21,392 bases of DNA from Sphingomonas sanxanigenens (GCA_003240855.1 QFNN01000043.1:1-21392), one strand, 5' to 3'; counted from the first letter of the stretch, positions 1 through 8,019 are shown. Numbers and translations: made by a program. Notes: generated by a model not told the origin, from the letters alone.

Positions 1-2
1 TC

Positions 3-1346
3 AACGATGGATCGAAACGCTTCCGCGGCTATCTCGACGCCAGCGGTCGTTTCCAGCTCGATCCCAACTGGGACATCACCGGATCGATCCGCGCCGTCAC
101 CGACCGCACTTTCCTGCGGCGCTACAATTATTCCTACGATGATCGTCTGCGCTCGACGATCCGCCTCGAACGCATCGGCCCCGACAGCTATTTTTCGCTC
201 GCCGGGTGGGTTACGCAAACACTGCGCGCCAACGATCCGCAAGGGCAGCAGCCAATCGCGCTGCCCGAGCTCGATTATCGCCGCCGCTTCGGCGATCCCG
301 TTCTGGGCGGCAATTTTCAGCTCCAGCTCAACAGTCTGGGCATCACGCGCACCGACGGGCAGGACACGCAACGCGCCTTCGCCGAGTTCAAATGGGATCT
401 GCGCAAATACACGCCCTTCGGCCAGGAAGTGACGTTCACCGCCCTGACGCGCGGCGATGTCTACCATACCGACAATACGCTTGCGACGCCGACGCTCATC
501 TACCGCGGCGATCCGGGCTGGCGCGCACGTGCGATCGCGACGGTTGCAGTCGACGTCAAATGGCCCTTCGTCGGCCAGTTCCTTGGCGGCACGCAGCAGA
601 TCACGCCGCGCGTCCAGATCGTCGCGAGCCCCAATATCAGCAACCTCAAGATCCCGAACGAGGATTCGCGCGCATTCGACCTTGAGGACAGCAATCTCTT
701 CGCGCTCAATCGCTTCCCTGGCTATGATCGTTATGAGGATGGCCAGCGCATCACCTATGGCGTCGACTATGCACTGACCCTGCCGGGCTTCAGCATCGAC
801 GCCAATGTCGGCCAAAGCTACCGGCTCGACAGCAAGCCCCAGCTATTTCCCGAAGGCACCGGGCTTTCGAGCCGCACGTCGGACATCGTCGGCCGCGCCG
901 AAGTCCGCTTCCGCGATTTCGTCAAGATCACCGAGCGCTTCCGCCTCGACAAGGATACGCTGGCGATCCGCCGGAACGAAGTCGACGCGACCATCGGGTC
1001 ACGCAAAACATATGTCCTGTTCGGCTATCTTCGCCTTAACCGCGATATCGATCCGAGCATCGAGGATCTGCGCGACCGCGAGGAGCTTCGCGCGGGCGGC
1101 CGCGTCCAGTTCGCCAAATATTGGTCGCTGTTCGGGTCGGCGATCATCGATCTGACCGACCGCAACGAGGATCCCCTGTCGTCCAGCGACGGTTTCGAGC
1201 CGATCCGCCACCGTCTCGGCATTTCTTACGAGGATGACTGCGTTGAGGTTGGCCTGACGTGGCGACGCGACTATGAGGATACGGGCGACGCGCGGCGGGG
1301 CAACAGCTTCCTGTTGCGGCTGGCGTTCAAAAATCTGGGCAGCTAA
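3..1346 (+). CDS. lptD: LPS-assembly protein LptD, C-terminal part (5' end outside window)
   Basis: This reading frame is open from the first bases of the window and stops at 1344-1346, giving 447 residues of an outer-membrane protein whose start lies to the left. The residues form alternating aromatic/polar beta-strand segments typical of the LptD barrel, for example 'DRTFLRRYNYSYDDRLRS' near the left edge and 'SYEDDCVEVGLTWRRDYEDTG' split over strands near the C-terminus. The 'YEDDCVEVGL' Cys fits the conserved C-terminal cysteine region of LptD. LptD, with the lipoprotein LptE, inserts lipopolysaccharide into the outer leaflet of the outer membrane. It is followed after 66 bases by surA, whose product is the main periplasmic chaperone for LptD in E. 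coli, and the surA-pdxA-rsmA order supports the call. In sphingomonads the exported lipid may be glycosphingolipid rather than classical LPS; that is inference. A methionine at 429 is internal, not the start. Confidence 0.93.
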   Translation, partial: NDGSKRFRGYLDASGRFQLDPNWDITGSIRAVTDRTFLRRYNYSYDDRLRSTIRLERIGPDSYFSLAGWVTQTLRANDPQGQQPIALPELDYRRRFGDPVLGGNFQLQLNSLGITRTDGQDTQRAFAEFKWDLRKYTPFGQEVTFTALTRGDVYHTDNTLATPTLIYRGDPGWRARAIATVAVDVKWPFVGQFLGGTQQITPRVQIVASPNISNLKIPNEDSRAFDLEDSNLFALNRFPGYDRYEDGQRITYGVDYALTLPGFSIDANVGQSYRLDSKPQLFPEGTGLSSRTSDIVGRAEVRFRDFVKITERFRLDKDTLAIRRNEVDATIGSRKTYVLFGYLRLNRDIDPSIEDLRDREELRAGGRVQFAKYWSLFGSAIIDLTDRNEDPLSSSDGFEPIRHRLGISYEDDCVEVGLTWRRDYEDTGDARRGNSFLLRLAFKNLGS

Positions 1347-1412
1347 GCCTAGGTTCAGGCGGCGGCGCGCAGGCTGGCCGTCGTTTCGGGAATCTTGGGA
1401 TAGAATCGGAAC

Positions 1413-2777
1413 TTGACCCTTTTCAGACACAAGCGCGCGAATCGGGCCATTGGCTTCGTCGCTCTTCCGCTCATCATCGCTTCCGCCACGGCCGCGCTCG
1501 CGCAGACCGCGCCTCAAGGCGCGGCCGCCGCGCCTGACACAGGGCTGAACATCCCGAACGACGTCGTGCTGTTCAGCAAGGACAACCCGGCGGTGCGCAA
1601 GCCGACAGCGATCATCAACGGCGAAATCATCACGCGCACCGACGTCGATCAGCGCCTTGCGCTCGTCGTCGCCGCCAATGGCGGCCGCGTGCCGGCGGAG
1701 GAGATGGACCGTCTCCGCCTTCAGGTTCTGCGCAACATGATCGACGAGACGCTGGAGATTCAGGAGGCCAAGGCCAACGAGATCGAGGTCACCGAAAAGG
1801 AGATCCAGCAGAGCTACGAACGCGTGTCGCAGAACTTCAAGCGCACGCCCAAGCAAATGACCGATTATCTCGCGTCGATCGGCTCATCCGACGCCTCTAT
1901 CAAGCGCCAGATCAAGGGCGAACTCGCTTGGCAGCGGCTGCTCCGTCGCCGCGTGGAGCCCTTTGTCAGCATCGGCGATGAAGAAGTGCAGGCGATCATG
2001 GATCGACTGGAAGCCTCGAAGGGCGCATCCGAGTATAAGGTCGGTGAAATCTACCTGTCGGCGGCGCCGGAGGCGAAGCAACAGGTATTCGAGAACGCCA
2101 GCAAGATCATCGAGCAGGTTCACCAGGGAGGATCCTTCGCCGCCTATGCGCGCCAGTTCTCCGAGGCATCGACCGCCGCAGTCGGCGGCGATCTTGGCTG
2201 GGTGCGTTCGGAACAGCTTCCCGCCCAGTTGAGCGAGGCGATCAACCAGATGCAGGTCGGGCAGATCGCTGGGCCGATCGAGGTGCCCGGCGGTTTTTCG
2301 ATCCTCTACCTCGTCGACAAGCGCCAGGTGCTGACAGCCGATCCGCGCGACGCGGTGCTCAGCCTGCGCCAGCTTTCGCTCGCCTTCCCTGCGGGTATCT
2401 CGCAGGATGAAGCGAGCAAGCGCGCCGCCGCTTTCGCCGAGGCGACCAAAGCGATCCAGGGATGCGGCACCGCAGACAAGGTCGCGAAAAGCATCGGCGC
2501 CGAGATCGTCGACAATGACCAGGTCCGCGTCCGCGATCTGCCGCCGCAGCTTCAGCAGCCCCTGCTTGCGCTGTCGATCGGCCAGTCGACCCCGCCTTTC
2601 GGTTCGATCCAGGACGGCGTGCGCGTGCTCGTGCTGTGCGGAAGAGACGATCCGCAGGCGGCATCGGGGCCGTCGCGCGACCAGATCATGGCCCAGCTTG
2701 AGGAAGAGCGGGTGAACAGGCGCGCCCAGCGCTATCTGCGCGATCTGCGGCGTGACGCGGTGGTCGACTATCGCTGA
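1413..2777 (+). CDS. surA: Periplasmic chaperone / peptidyl-prolyl isomerase SurA
   Basis: 454 residues. SurA escorts unfolded outer-membrane proteins across the periplasm to the BAM complex. The N-terminus is a clear Sec signal: a basic start (FRHKRANR), a hydrophobic core at about 13-28, and cleavage after A-L-A30 before Gln31. A SurA-type N-terminal helical domain spans about 60-185. A parvulin domain follows at about 207-303, with 'VGEIYL', 'FAAYARQFSE', 'GGDLGWV' and a 'GPIEVPGGFSILYL' end. A second, degenerate parvulin-like region lies at about 314-410 ('LSLRQLSLAF', 'PPFGSIQDGVRVLVL'), and a charged C-terminal helix follows. The start must be TTG at 1413: an in-frame stop lies at 1401 and the next in-frame ATG is residue 98, past the signal peptide. 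No strong Shine-Dalgarno is visible (only GGGA at 1397 and CGGA at 1407). It lies between lptD and pdxA as in E. coli. Confidence 0.93.
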   Translation: MTLFRHKRANRAIGFVALPLIIASATAALAQTAPQGAAAAPDTGLNIPNDVVLFSKDNPAVRKPTAIINGEIITRTDVDQRLALVVAANGGRVPAEEMDRLRLQVLRNMIDETLEIQEAKANEIEVTEKEIQQSYERVSQNFKRTPKQMTDYLASIGSSDASIKRQIKGELAWQRLLRRRVEPFVSIGDEEVQAIMDRLEASKGASEYKVGEIYLSAAPEAKQQVFENASKIIEQVHQGGSFAAYARQFSEASTAAVGGDLGWVRSEQLPAQLSEAINQMQVGQIAGPIEVPGGFSILYLVDKRQVLTADPRDAVLSLRQLSLAFPAGISQDEASKRAAAFAEATKAIQGCGTADKVAKSIGAEIVDNDQVRVRDLPPQLQQPLLALSIGQSTPPFGSIQDGVRVLVLCGRDDPQAASGPSRDQIMAQLEEERVNRRAQRYLRDLRRDAVVDYR

Positions 2778-2784
2778 CGATACG

Positions 2785-3792
2785 ATGATCCCGCTCGATC
2801 CGCTTGTCGTCGCGCTCGGCGACCCAGCGGGTATCGGCCCAGAGGTCACCGCCAAAGCGTGGATGGCCTGTCGCGACCTTGAAGATTGCCCGCCCTTCCT
2901 CGCTGTCGGCGATGCCCGTTCGATCGAGGCCGTCTGGAGCGGCCCGGTTGCGCGCATCTATGATCCTTCGGAAGCGGCGCGCATTTTCCCGACCGCGTTG
3001 CCGATCATCCAGGTCGAGGACGCCGGCGACATTCGTCCGGGACACGCCGATTTTGAAGGCGCGCGCTGCTCGCTCGATTCGCTCGAACTGGCGGTCGGCC
3101 TGGCGCGATCGGGGGCGGTCAGCGGCCTGGTGACCGGGCCCGTCTCCAAATCGCAGCTCTATGCCGTCGGCTTCACCCATCCCGGCCAGACCGAATTCGT
3201 CGCCGAACGCTGCGGCATCGCACGCGAGAATGTCGTGATGATGCTCGCCGGCCCGGGGCTGAAGGTGGTGCCGATCACCACGCATATGCCCCTCGCCGAT
3301 GTGCCCAAGGCGCTGACCGTCGACCTGATCGTGTCGCGGTCAATCGTCACGGCGCGGGGACTCCAGCGCAATTTCGGGATCGAACGCCCGCACCTCGCCT
3401 TTGCCGGTTTCAATCCGCATGCGGGCGAGGACGGCAAGCTCGGCCATGAGGAAATCGATATTGTCGGCCCGGCGATGGAGATTCTCCGCGCCGAGGGCAT
3501 CCATGTCACAGGCCCCTACGCCGCCGACACGATGTTCCACCCACGCGCGCGCGAACTCTATGATGTCGCGATGTGCCTCTATCACGATCAGGCGCTGATC
3601 CCGATCAAGACGCTTTATTTCGACGATGGCGTGAACATCTCGCTGGGCTTGCCAATCGTCCGCACCTCGCCCGATCACGGCACAGCGTTCAACATCGCCG
3701 GGCATGATCTGGCGCATCCGGGCGCGATGATCGCGGCGATCCGCATGGCCGCCGCCGCCGCGCGAATGCGCCTCGAACGCGCATTGGCGTGA
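2785..3792 (+). CDS. pdxA: 4-hydroxythreonine-4-phosphate dehydrogenase PdxA
   Basis: 335 residues from ATG 2785. It oxidises 4-phosphohydroxy-L-threonine with NAD(P) in the DXP-dependent route to pyridoxal 5'-phosphate; cytosolic and metal-dependent. Diagnostic motifs are 'GDPAGIGPE' (12-20), 'VTGPVSK' (116-122), 'THMPLADV' (166-173), 'GFNPHAGEDG' (208-217), 'YHDQ' (266-269) and 'RTSPDHGTA' (293-301). His167, His212 and His267 correspond to the three metal-binding histidines of the E. coli enzyme. The length matches the family (about 330). An earlier GTG at 2752 would add 11 residues and overlap surA by 26 bases. ATG 2785 is preferred because the protein then begins just before the GDPAGIGPE block, as in relatives, and lies 7 bases after the surA stop. 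No clear ribosome site is seen, so coupling to surA translation is likely. Confidence 0.95.
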   Translation: MIPLDPLVVALGDPAGIGPEVTAKAWMACRDLEDCPPFLAVGDARSIEAVWSGPVARIYDPSEAARIFPTALPIIQVEDAGDIRPGHADFEGARCSLDSLELAVGLARSGAVSGLVTGPVSKSQLYAVGFTHPGQTEFVAERCGIARENVVMMLAGPGLKVVPITTHMPLADVPKALTVDLIVSRSIVTARGLQRNFGIERPHLAFAGFNPHAGEDGKLGHEEIDIVGPAMEILRAEGIHVTGPYAADTMFHPRARELYDVAMCLYHDQALIPIKTLYFDDGVNISLGLPIVRTSPDHGTAFNIAGHDLAHPGAMIAAIRMAAAAARMRLERALA

Positions 3793-4613
3793 CGCAGCTT
3801 CCCCCGTTGCGGGACGTCATCGCGCGCTACGGGCTGCGCGCGAGCAAGGCATTGGGCCAGAACTTTCTGCTCGACGGGCAATTGCTCGATCGGATCGCGC
3901 GCGTGCCGGGCGACCTTGAAGGCGAGGTGGTTTATGAAGTCGGCCCAGGCCCCGGCGGGTTGACGCGCGCGCTGATCGGCGCAGGCGCCGAGGTGACAGC
4001 GGTGGAGCGCGACGCACGCTGCATCCCCGCCCTTGCCGAACTCGCCGCCGCTGCACCCGGCAGGCTCCACGTCAACGAAGCCGACGCGCTCAGCTTCGAT
4101 GCGCGCGCCGCGATCGGGCGGCCGCCACACATCGTCTCCAATCTGCCTTACAATGTCGGCACCGCACTGCTGGTCGCCTGGCTCACCACTGAGGCATGGC
4201 CGCCCTGGTGGAAAAGCCTGACCCTGATGTTCCAGAAGGAAGTGGCCGAGCGTATCGTCGCCGCGCCGGGCAGCGACGCCTATGGCCGGCTGTCGGTGCT
4301 CGCCCAATGGCGCAGCGACGCGCGCATCGCGATGAACGTCCATCGCTCAGCCTTCACGCCGCCGCCCAAGGTGATGTCGGCGGTCGTACATATCGTGCCC
4401 AAGGCCGCGCCCGAAGGCGTCGCCGTTGCAACGATCGAGAAGCTGACCGCCGCAGCCTTCGGCCAGCGCCGCAAGATGATGCGCCAGAGCCTGCGCAGCC
4501 TGGCGGGCGCGGTCGAGACGCTGGAGGCGCTGGGTATAGATCCGACGCGACGCGCCGAAACGGTCACGGTCGAGGAGTTCGTGAAGATCGCCCGCGCGCT
4601 CGACGCGCGCTGA
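3789..4613 (+). CDS. rsmA: 16S rRNA (adenine1518/1519-N6)-dimethyltransferase RsmA (KsgA)
   Basis: 274 residues. It dimethylates two adjacent adenines in the helix 45 loop of 16S rRNA during late 30S assembly, using S-adenosylmethionine. Visible motifs are 'LGQNFLLD' (22-29), which leads into the cofactor site, SAM motif I 'YEVGPGPGGLTRAL' (49-62), acidic motif II 'VERD' (72-75), 'EADAL' (97-101), and catalytic motif IV 'NLPYN' (118-122). The C-terminal helical domain includes 'FGQRRKMMRQSLR'. Length is typical (about 270). The start is GTG at 3789, overlapping the pdxA stop as GTGA, which implies translational coupling. It is the last gene of the lptD-surA-pdxA-rsmA run. The apaG/apaH genes that follow in E. 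coli are absent. It ends 3 bases from the convergent stop of the TPR gene. Confidence 0.96.
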   Translation: MTQLPPLRDVIARYGLRASKALGQNFLLDGQLLDRIARVPGDLEGEVVYEVGPGPGGLTRALIGAGAEVTAVERDARCIPALAELAAAAPGRLHVNEADALSFDARAAIGRPPHIVSNLPYNVGTALLVAWLTTEAWPPWWKSLTLMFQKEVAERIVAAPGSDAYGRLSVLAQWRSDARIAMNVHRSAFTPPPKVMSAVVHIVPKAAPEGVAVATIEKLTAAAFGQRRKMMRQSLRSLAGAVETLEALGIDPTRRAETVTVEEFVKIARALDAR

Positions 4614-4616
4614 GCC

Positions 4617-5147
4617 TTATTCGGGCTTCTGCGGTTTGGCGTCTTCGCCAATCGCCGGCGCCTTCGGCGCGGCCTGCGCGGCGAGCACCGCCGGCGGCGG
4701 CCCCTTCGCGATCACGGCGGCAAGGCGGTTGCCCTCTGGGCATGTCTTACTGCACAATCCCTTGATCTTGGCGAGATTTTCCTTCGCCTTGTTAACCGCG
4801 CCCTTCTGCACCATCGCATCGCCCTGATCAGCGAGCGCGGTCAGGTCATTGGGCTCGAGGTTAAGCGCTTCGCGATACATGCGGATCGCCTTGCCCGGCA
4901 AGCCCTGAGCCTGCGCGGTCTGGCCCAGCGCTATGAAGGCCGGGCGATTACGCGGATCGATGGCGAGCGCGCTTTCATACATGTCCGTCGCACCCGCAAA
5001 ATCGCCCGCGCGGCGCAGCGCATCGCCCTTCACCACCATCGCCACCGATCGCGGATCGAGCTGACTGTCCGCGCGCTGGCTTTGCCCGGCGCTAGACATG
5101 GTCAGCAACGCAAGCGACAGGGCAAGGGCGGTGGGCGTGAAACGCAT
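4617..5147 (-). CDS. Small exported tetratricopeptide-repeat protein
   Basis: 176 residues from ATG 5147, preceded by TTTGGAGATAGTA (GGAG about 7 bases upstream). An upstream in-frame start at 5300 lies inside the neighbouring methyltransferase gene and is rejected. The N-terminus is a Sec signal with hydrophobic 'ALALSLALLTM' and a likely cut after S-S-A20. About three TPR units follow at roughly 35-68, 69-102 and 103-136, with 'GDALRRAGDFAGATDMYESA' and 'LAIDPRNRPAFIALG' as the clearest. After the last repeat comes 'LCSKTCPEGNR', with Cys132 and Cys136 spaced CxxxC, which could form a disulfide in the periplasm. The tail is Ala/Pro-rich. It probably mediates protein contacts in the periplasm; the partner is unknown. 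It starts 35 bases after the methyltransferase stop, so it is probably the last gene of a guaB-methyltransferase-TPR run. Confidence 0.82.
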   Translation of the reverse strand: MRFTPTALALSLALLTMSSAGQSQRADSQLDPRSVAMVVKGDALRRAGDFAGATDMYESALAIDPRNRPAFIALGQTAQAQGLPGKAIRMYREALNLEPNDLTALADQGDAMVQKGAVNKAKENLAKIKGLCSKTCPEGNRLAAVIAKGPPPAVLAAQAAPKAPAIGEDAKPQKPE

Positions 5148-5182
5148 TACTATCTCCAAACGGCTCGATCGATGCTCGGTCA

Positions 5183-6352
5183 TCACGGGAGTCTCAGTCG
5201 CGCGACGAAGAAACCGTCCGTCCCGTCGCGCGCCGGGTCGACCGTCCGGCCCCTCCCCCGGCTGCGACCGGCGGGACCGAAAGGCTCCTCGGCGCGCCAA
5301 TCTGCGCGCGCGCCCATGAATCTGTCAACCTGATCGGCCCCCTCCGCGTCGAGCAGCGAGCAGACGGCATAGATCAGAGCGCCGCCCGGCTTCACCAGCG
5401 TCGCGGCGAGATCGAGAATGGCGGCCTGCGTCGCCGTCAGCCGCGCGATCCGTTCGGGCGTCAACCGCCAGCGCGCCTCGGGGTTGCGCCGCCACGTGCC
5501 AGTGCCCGAACAAGGCGCATCGACGAGCACGACGTCCGCTTGACCGACGAGATCGGAGACAGCCTGCGCTTCGCGCCCGGCATCGAGTAGCCTCTGCTCG
5601 ATGCCGCCGGCGCCCGAACGTTCGGCGCGTGGCGCAAGGCGCGAGAGCCGATCACGATTGGTGTCGCAGGCGATCAGCCGCCCGTCCCCGCGCATGTCCG
5701 CCGCAAGCGCCAGCGTCTTGCCGCCAGCCCCGGCGCACAGGTCAACCACCGTCAGTCCCGGCCGCGCTTCGCAGGCCAGCGCGACAAGCTGGCTGCCTTC
5801 GTCCTGGATATCGACCGCACCCGCGCCCCACAGCGGATGCGCCTCGATCGGAAACCCCTCGGGCAGACGGACGCCAAGCGGCGCATGCGGGGTCGGCGCG
5901 GCCTCGATCAACGCCGCCAGCACTGCTCCTCGATCAGACCGCAGCGCATTGACGCGCAGGTCAAGCGGCGCGCGCGCCAGCATAGCCGCGACATCATAGT
6001 CGCCAAGCGCCGGCGCGATCCATGCCGGAACTGCCGAGCGCTCCGCAGCAGCTTCGTCCGCTCCGATCGGCGCAGGGCCGTGCGATGAACCGTCGAAACC
6101 GGCGGCGAGGTTTCGGTCCTCCCGCGCCAGCCCGATCATCGCGGCGCGGCCTGAATCCGGCCGATCGCCGGATCGCCGGATCGCGGCATAGACGAGATCG
6201 CGCACCGCGCGCCTGTCTTTCGACCCGGCATAGCGGCGCGTCTTGAAATAGCGCGCAATGATCGTGTCGGCCGCCGCCCCACCATCGCGCGCGGCGACGA
6301 TGATCGCGTCGAGCAACTCAATGGATGCCTGAATGCGTGCTGCGGGCGTCAT
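5183..6352 (-). CDS. RsmB/NOP-family RNA (cytosine-5-)-methyltransferase
   Basis: 389 residues, S-adenosylmethionine-dependent RNA m5C methyltransferase, probably acting on rRNA. SAM motif I is 'VVDLCAGAGGKTLAL' (202-216) and the acidic motif II is 'ACDTNRDRL' (228-236). Motif IV is 'VDAPCSGTGTWRRNP' (277-291) with Cys281. Motif VI is 'YAVCSLL' (328-334) with Cys331, the predicted nucleophile; most relatives read TCS here. The N-terminal 100 residues are a reduced NusB-like helical region with 'DRRAVRDLVYAAIRR' (46-60). The end 'DGTDGFFVARLRLP' is typical of the family. E. coli RsmB (about 429 residues) methylates C967 of 16S rRNA; whether this shorter protein has the same target is not shown. 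It lies 69 bases after guaB on the same strand. Its ATG is overlapped by the stop of a three-codon upstream frame. Confidence 0.88.
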   Translation of the reverse strand: MTPAARIQASIELLDAIIVAARDGGAAADTIIARYFKTRRYAGSKDRRAVRDLVYAAIRRSGDRPDSGRAAMIGLAREDRNLAAGFDGSSHGPAPIGADEAAAERSAVPAWIAPALGDYDVAAMLARAPLDLRVNALRSDRGAVLAALIEAAPTPHAPLGVRLPEGFPIEAHPLWGAGAVDIQDEGSQLVALACEARPGLTVVDLCAGAGGKTLALAADMRGDGRLIACDTNRDRLSRLAPRAERSGAGGIEQRLLDAGREAQAVSDLVGQADVVLVDAPCSGTGTWRRNPEARWRLTPERIARLTATQAAILDLAATLVKPGGALIYAVCSLLDAEGADQVDRFMGARADWRAEEPFGPAGRSRGRGRTVDPARDGTDGFFVARLRLP

Positions 6353-6421
6353 GCCTTCATCCGTTCGCGTCGCGCGCCGCCGCCATGCGTCCCTCGACGA
6401 CGCCCGAGGCCGTGCAAAGGG

Positions 6422-7879
6422 TCAGCGCGTCGGGTAATTGGGCGCCTCGCGCGTGATGGTTACGTCGTGGACATGGCTTTCACGCAGGCCCGCATTGGTG
6501 ATGCGGACGAACTTCGCGCGCTTCTGAAGCTCTTCGATCGTTTTGGCGCCGGTATAGCCCATCGCGGCGCGCACACCGCCGACGAGCTGGTGGATGACGT
6601 CCTTGGCCGGCCCCTTGAAAGGTACCTGACCTTCAATGCCTTCGGGCACCAGCTTCATCTGATCCTTGATGTCCTGCTGGAAATAGCGATCGGCTGATCC
6701 GCGCGCCATCGCGCCAACCGACCCCATGCCCCGATAGGATTTATAGGCGCGGCCCTGATAGAGGAAGGTCTCACCCGGCGCTTCCTCCGTGCCCGCGAGC
6801 ATCGATCCGATCATCACGCTGCCTGCGCCCGCCGCCAGCGCCTTGGCGACGTCGCCCGACGTGCGGATGCCGCCATCGGCGATCACGGGCACGCCCGACT
6901 TGCGCGCTTCGGCGGCCGATTCCAGCACGGCGGTGAGCTGCGGCACGCCGATGCCGGCGACAACTCGCGTGGTGCAGATCGAACCCGGCCCGATGCCGAC
7001 CTTGATCCCGTCAGCACCGGCATCGATCAGCGCACGCGTCGCCTCGGCGGTCGCAACATTGCCCGCCACGATCTGGACAACGTTGGACAGGCGCTTGATC
7101 CGCTCGACCGCAGCCGAGACCATCTTGGAATGGCCATGCGCGGTATCGACAACGATCAGGTCGCAGCCGGCATCGATCAGCGCCTCCGTTCGCGCAAAGC
7201 CCGCATCGCCCGTGGTCGTCGCGGCTGCGACGCGCAGGCGCCCTGAAGCGTCCTTGGTCGCATTGGGATAAGTGACGGCCTTCTCGATATCCTTGACCGT
7301 AATCAGCCCGACGCAACGATAGGCGTCGTCGACGACCAGAAGCTTTTCGATCCGGCGCTGGTGCAGCAGGCGGCGCGCCTCGTCCTGACTGACGCCGGCG
7401 GGCGCCGTCGCGAGATTCTGGCTGGTCATCAGCTCGGAAACCGGCTGGTTCGGATTTTCGGCGAAGCGGACGTCGCGATGCGTGAGGATGCCAACCAGCT
7501 TGCCGTTGGCTTCCACGACGGGGATGCCCGAGATTCGGTGATGCGCCATCAGCGCCTGCGCTTCGGCCAGCGTCTGCCCCGGCGCAATCGTGATCGGATT
7601 GACGACCATGCCCGATTCGAAGCGCTTGACCTGGCGGACGGCGGCCGCCTGTTCCTCGATCGAAAGGTTGCGGTGCAGCACGCCCAGCCCACCCATCTGC
7701 GCCATCACGATCGCCATGTCGGCTTCGGTCACCGTGTCCATCGCCGAGGACATGACGGGAATGTTGAGCGCGATCTCGCGCGTAACGCGCGTCCGGGTAT
7801 CGGCCTGGCTGGGAAGCACTTCGGATTCGGCCGGGCGCAGCAGGACGTCGTCAAAAGTGAGACCGAGTTCGATGTCCAT
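6422..7879 (-). CDS. guaB: Inosine-5'-monophosphate dehydrogenase
   Basis: 485 residues, the usual length. It oxidises IMP to XMP with NAD, the committed step of guanine nucleotide synthesis; cytosolic tetramer. The N-terminus 'LTFDDVLLRPAESEVLP' is diagnostic. Two CBS domains interrupt the barrel at about 93-205 ('HRISGIPVVE', 'GILTHRDVRF', 'RRIEKLLVVD', 'GLITVKDIEK'). The catalytic loop 'GIGPGSICTTR' (295-305) carries Cys302. The phosphate site 'DGGIRTSGD' and the mobile flap 'YRGMGSVGAM...GSADRYFQ' follow. Upstream on the minus strand is a short leader with a hairpin (7892-7917) ending 12 bases before the ATG, with AGG in 'agcaggcagcat' as the only Shine-Dalgarno-like element. The gene is divergent from the SPFH gene, with 140 bases between the two starts. 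Confidence 0.97.
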   Translation of the reverse strand: MDIELGLTFDDVLLRPAESEVLPSQADTRTRVTREIALNIPVMSSAMDTVTEADMAIVMAQMGGLGVLHRNLSIEEQAAAVRQVKRFESGMVVNPITIAPGQTLAEAQALMAHHRISGIPVVEANGKLVGILTHRDVRFAENPNQPVSELMTSQNLATAPAGVSQDEARRLLHQRRIEKLLVVDDAYRCVGLITVKDIEKAVTYPNATKDASGRLRVAAATTTGDAGFARTEALIDAGCDLIVVDTAHGHSKMVSAAVERIKRLSNVVQIVAGNVATAEATRALIDAGADGIKVGIGPGSICTTRVVAGIGVPQLTAVLESAAEARKSGVPVIADGGIRTSGDVAKALAAGAGSVMIGSMLAGTEEAPGETFLYQGRAYKSYRGMGSVGAMARGSADRYFQQDIKDQMKLVPEGIEGQVPFKGPAKDVIHQLVGGVRAAMGYTGAKTIEELQKRAKFVRITNAGLRESHVHDVTITREAPNYPTR

Positions 7880-7891
7880 ATGCTGCCTGCT

Positions 7892-7917
7892 GCCTTTACC
7901 GCCGGTTTAGGTAAGGC
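7892..7917 (-). promoter_or_regulatory. Hairpin in the guaB 5' leader
   Basis: On the guaB-coding strand the arms are GCCTTACC and GGTAAAGGC, separated by the 9-base loop TAAACCGGC. Eight bases pair, with a single bulged A in the second arm. The stem ends 12 bases before the guaB ATG, directly next to the weak ribosome site. It could modulate initiation or simply be a leader stem. It does not resemble a known purine riboswitch and is not followed by a T-run. Confidence 0.4.
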
Positions 7918-7963
7918 GCGCCATGTAATCACTGCGCCGGCCAAGCGCCAGCCCCGATTCCGC

Positions 7964-7992
7964 TTGGGCGCGCGATATGATGCGCCTAGACT
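7964..7992 (+). promoter_or_regulatory. Candidate sigma-70-type promoter for the SPFH/NfeD pair
   Basis: TTGGGC at 7964-7969 and TAGACT at 7987-7992 are separated by 17 bases, which fits a housekeeping promoter. Initiation would be near 8000, giving a short leader that contains the strong ribosome site GGAGGAGGGA (8002-8011) ahead of the ATG at 8020. The call rests on hexamer match and spacing only. Confidence 0.4.
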
Positions 7993-8019
7993 GAATCGAT
8001 TGGAGGAGGGAGATTTTCG

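Noticed and set aside
1397..1412. Promoter-like TAGAAT just before surA
   Set aside because: No -35 box lies at proper distance and the start point would fall on the TTG codon; operon transcription from upstream is simpler.
999..1856. Long minus-strand open frame (285 codons) opposite lptD and surA
   Set aside because: It spans two real genes and has low-complexity Arg/Ala/Leu composition typical of antisense frames in GC-rich DNA; no domain is recognisable.
1884..2957. Long minus-strand open frame (357 codons) opposite surA and pdxA
   Set aside because: It is antisense to strongly supported coding sequence and crosses the surA/pdxA junction; the translated text has no family motif.
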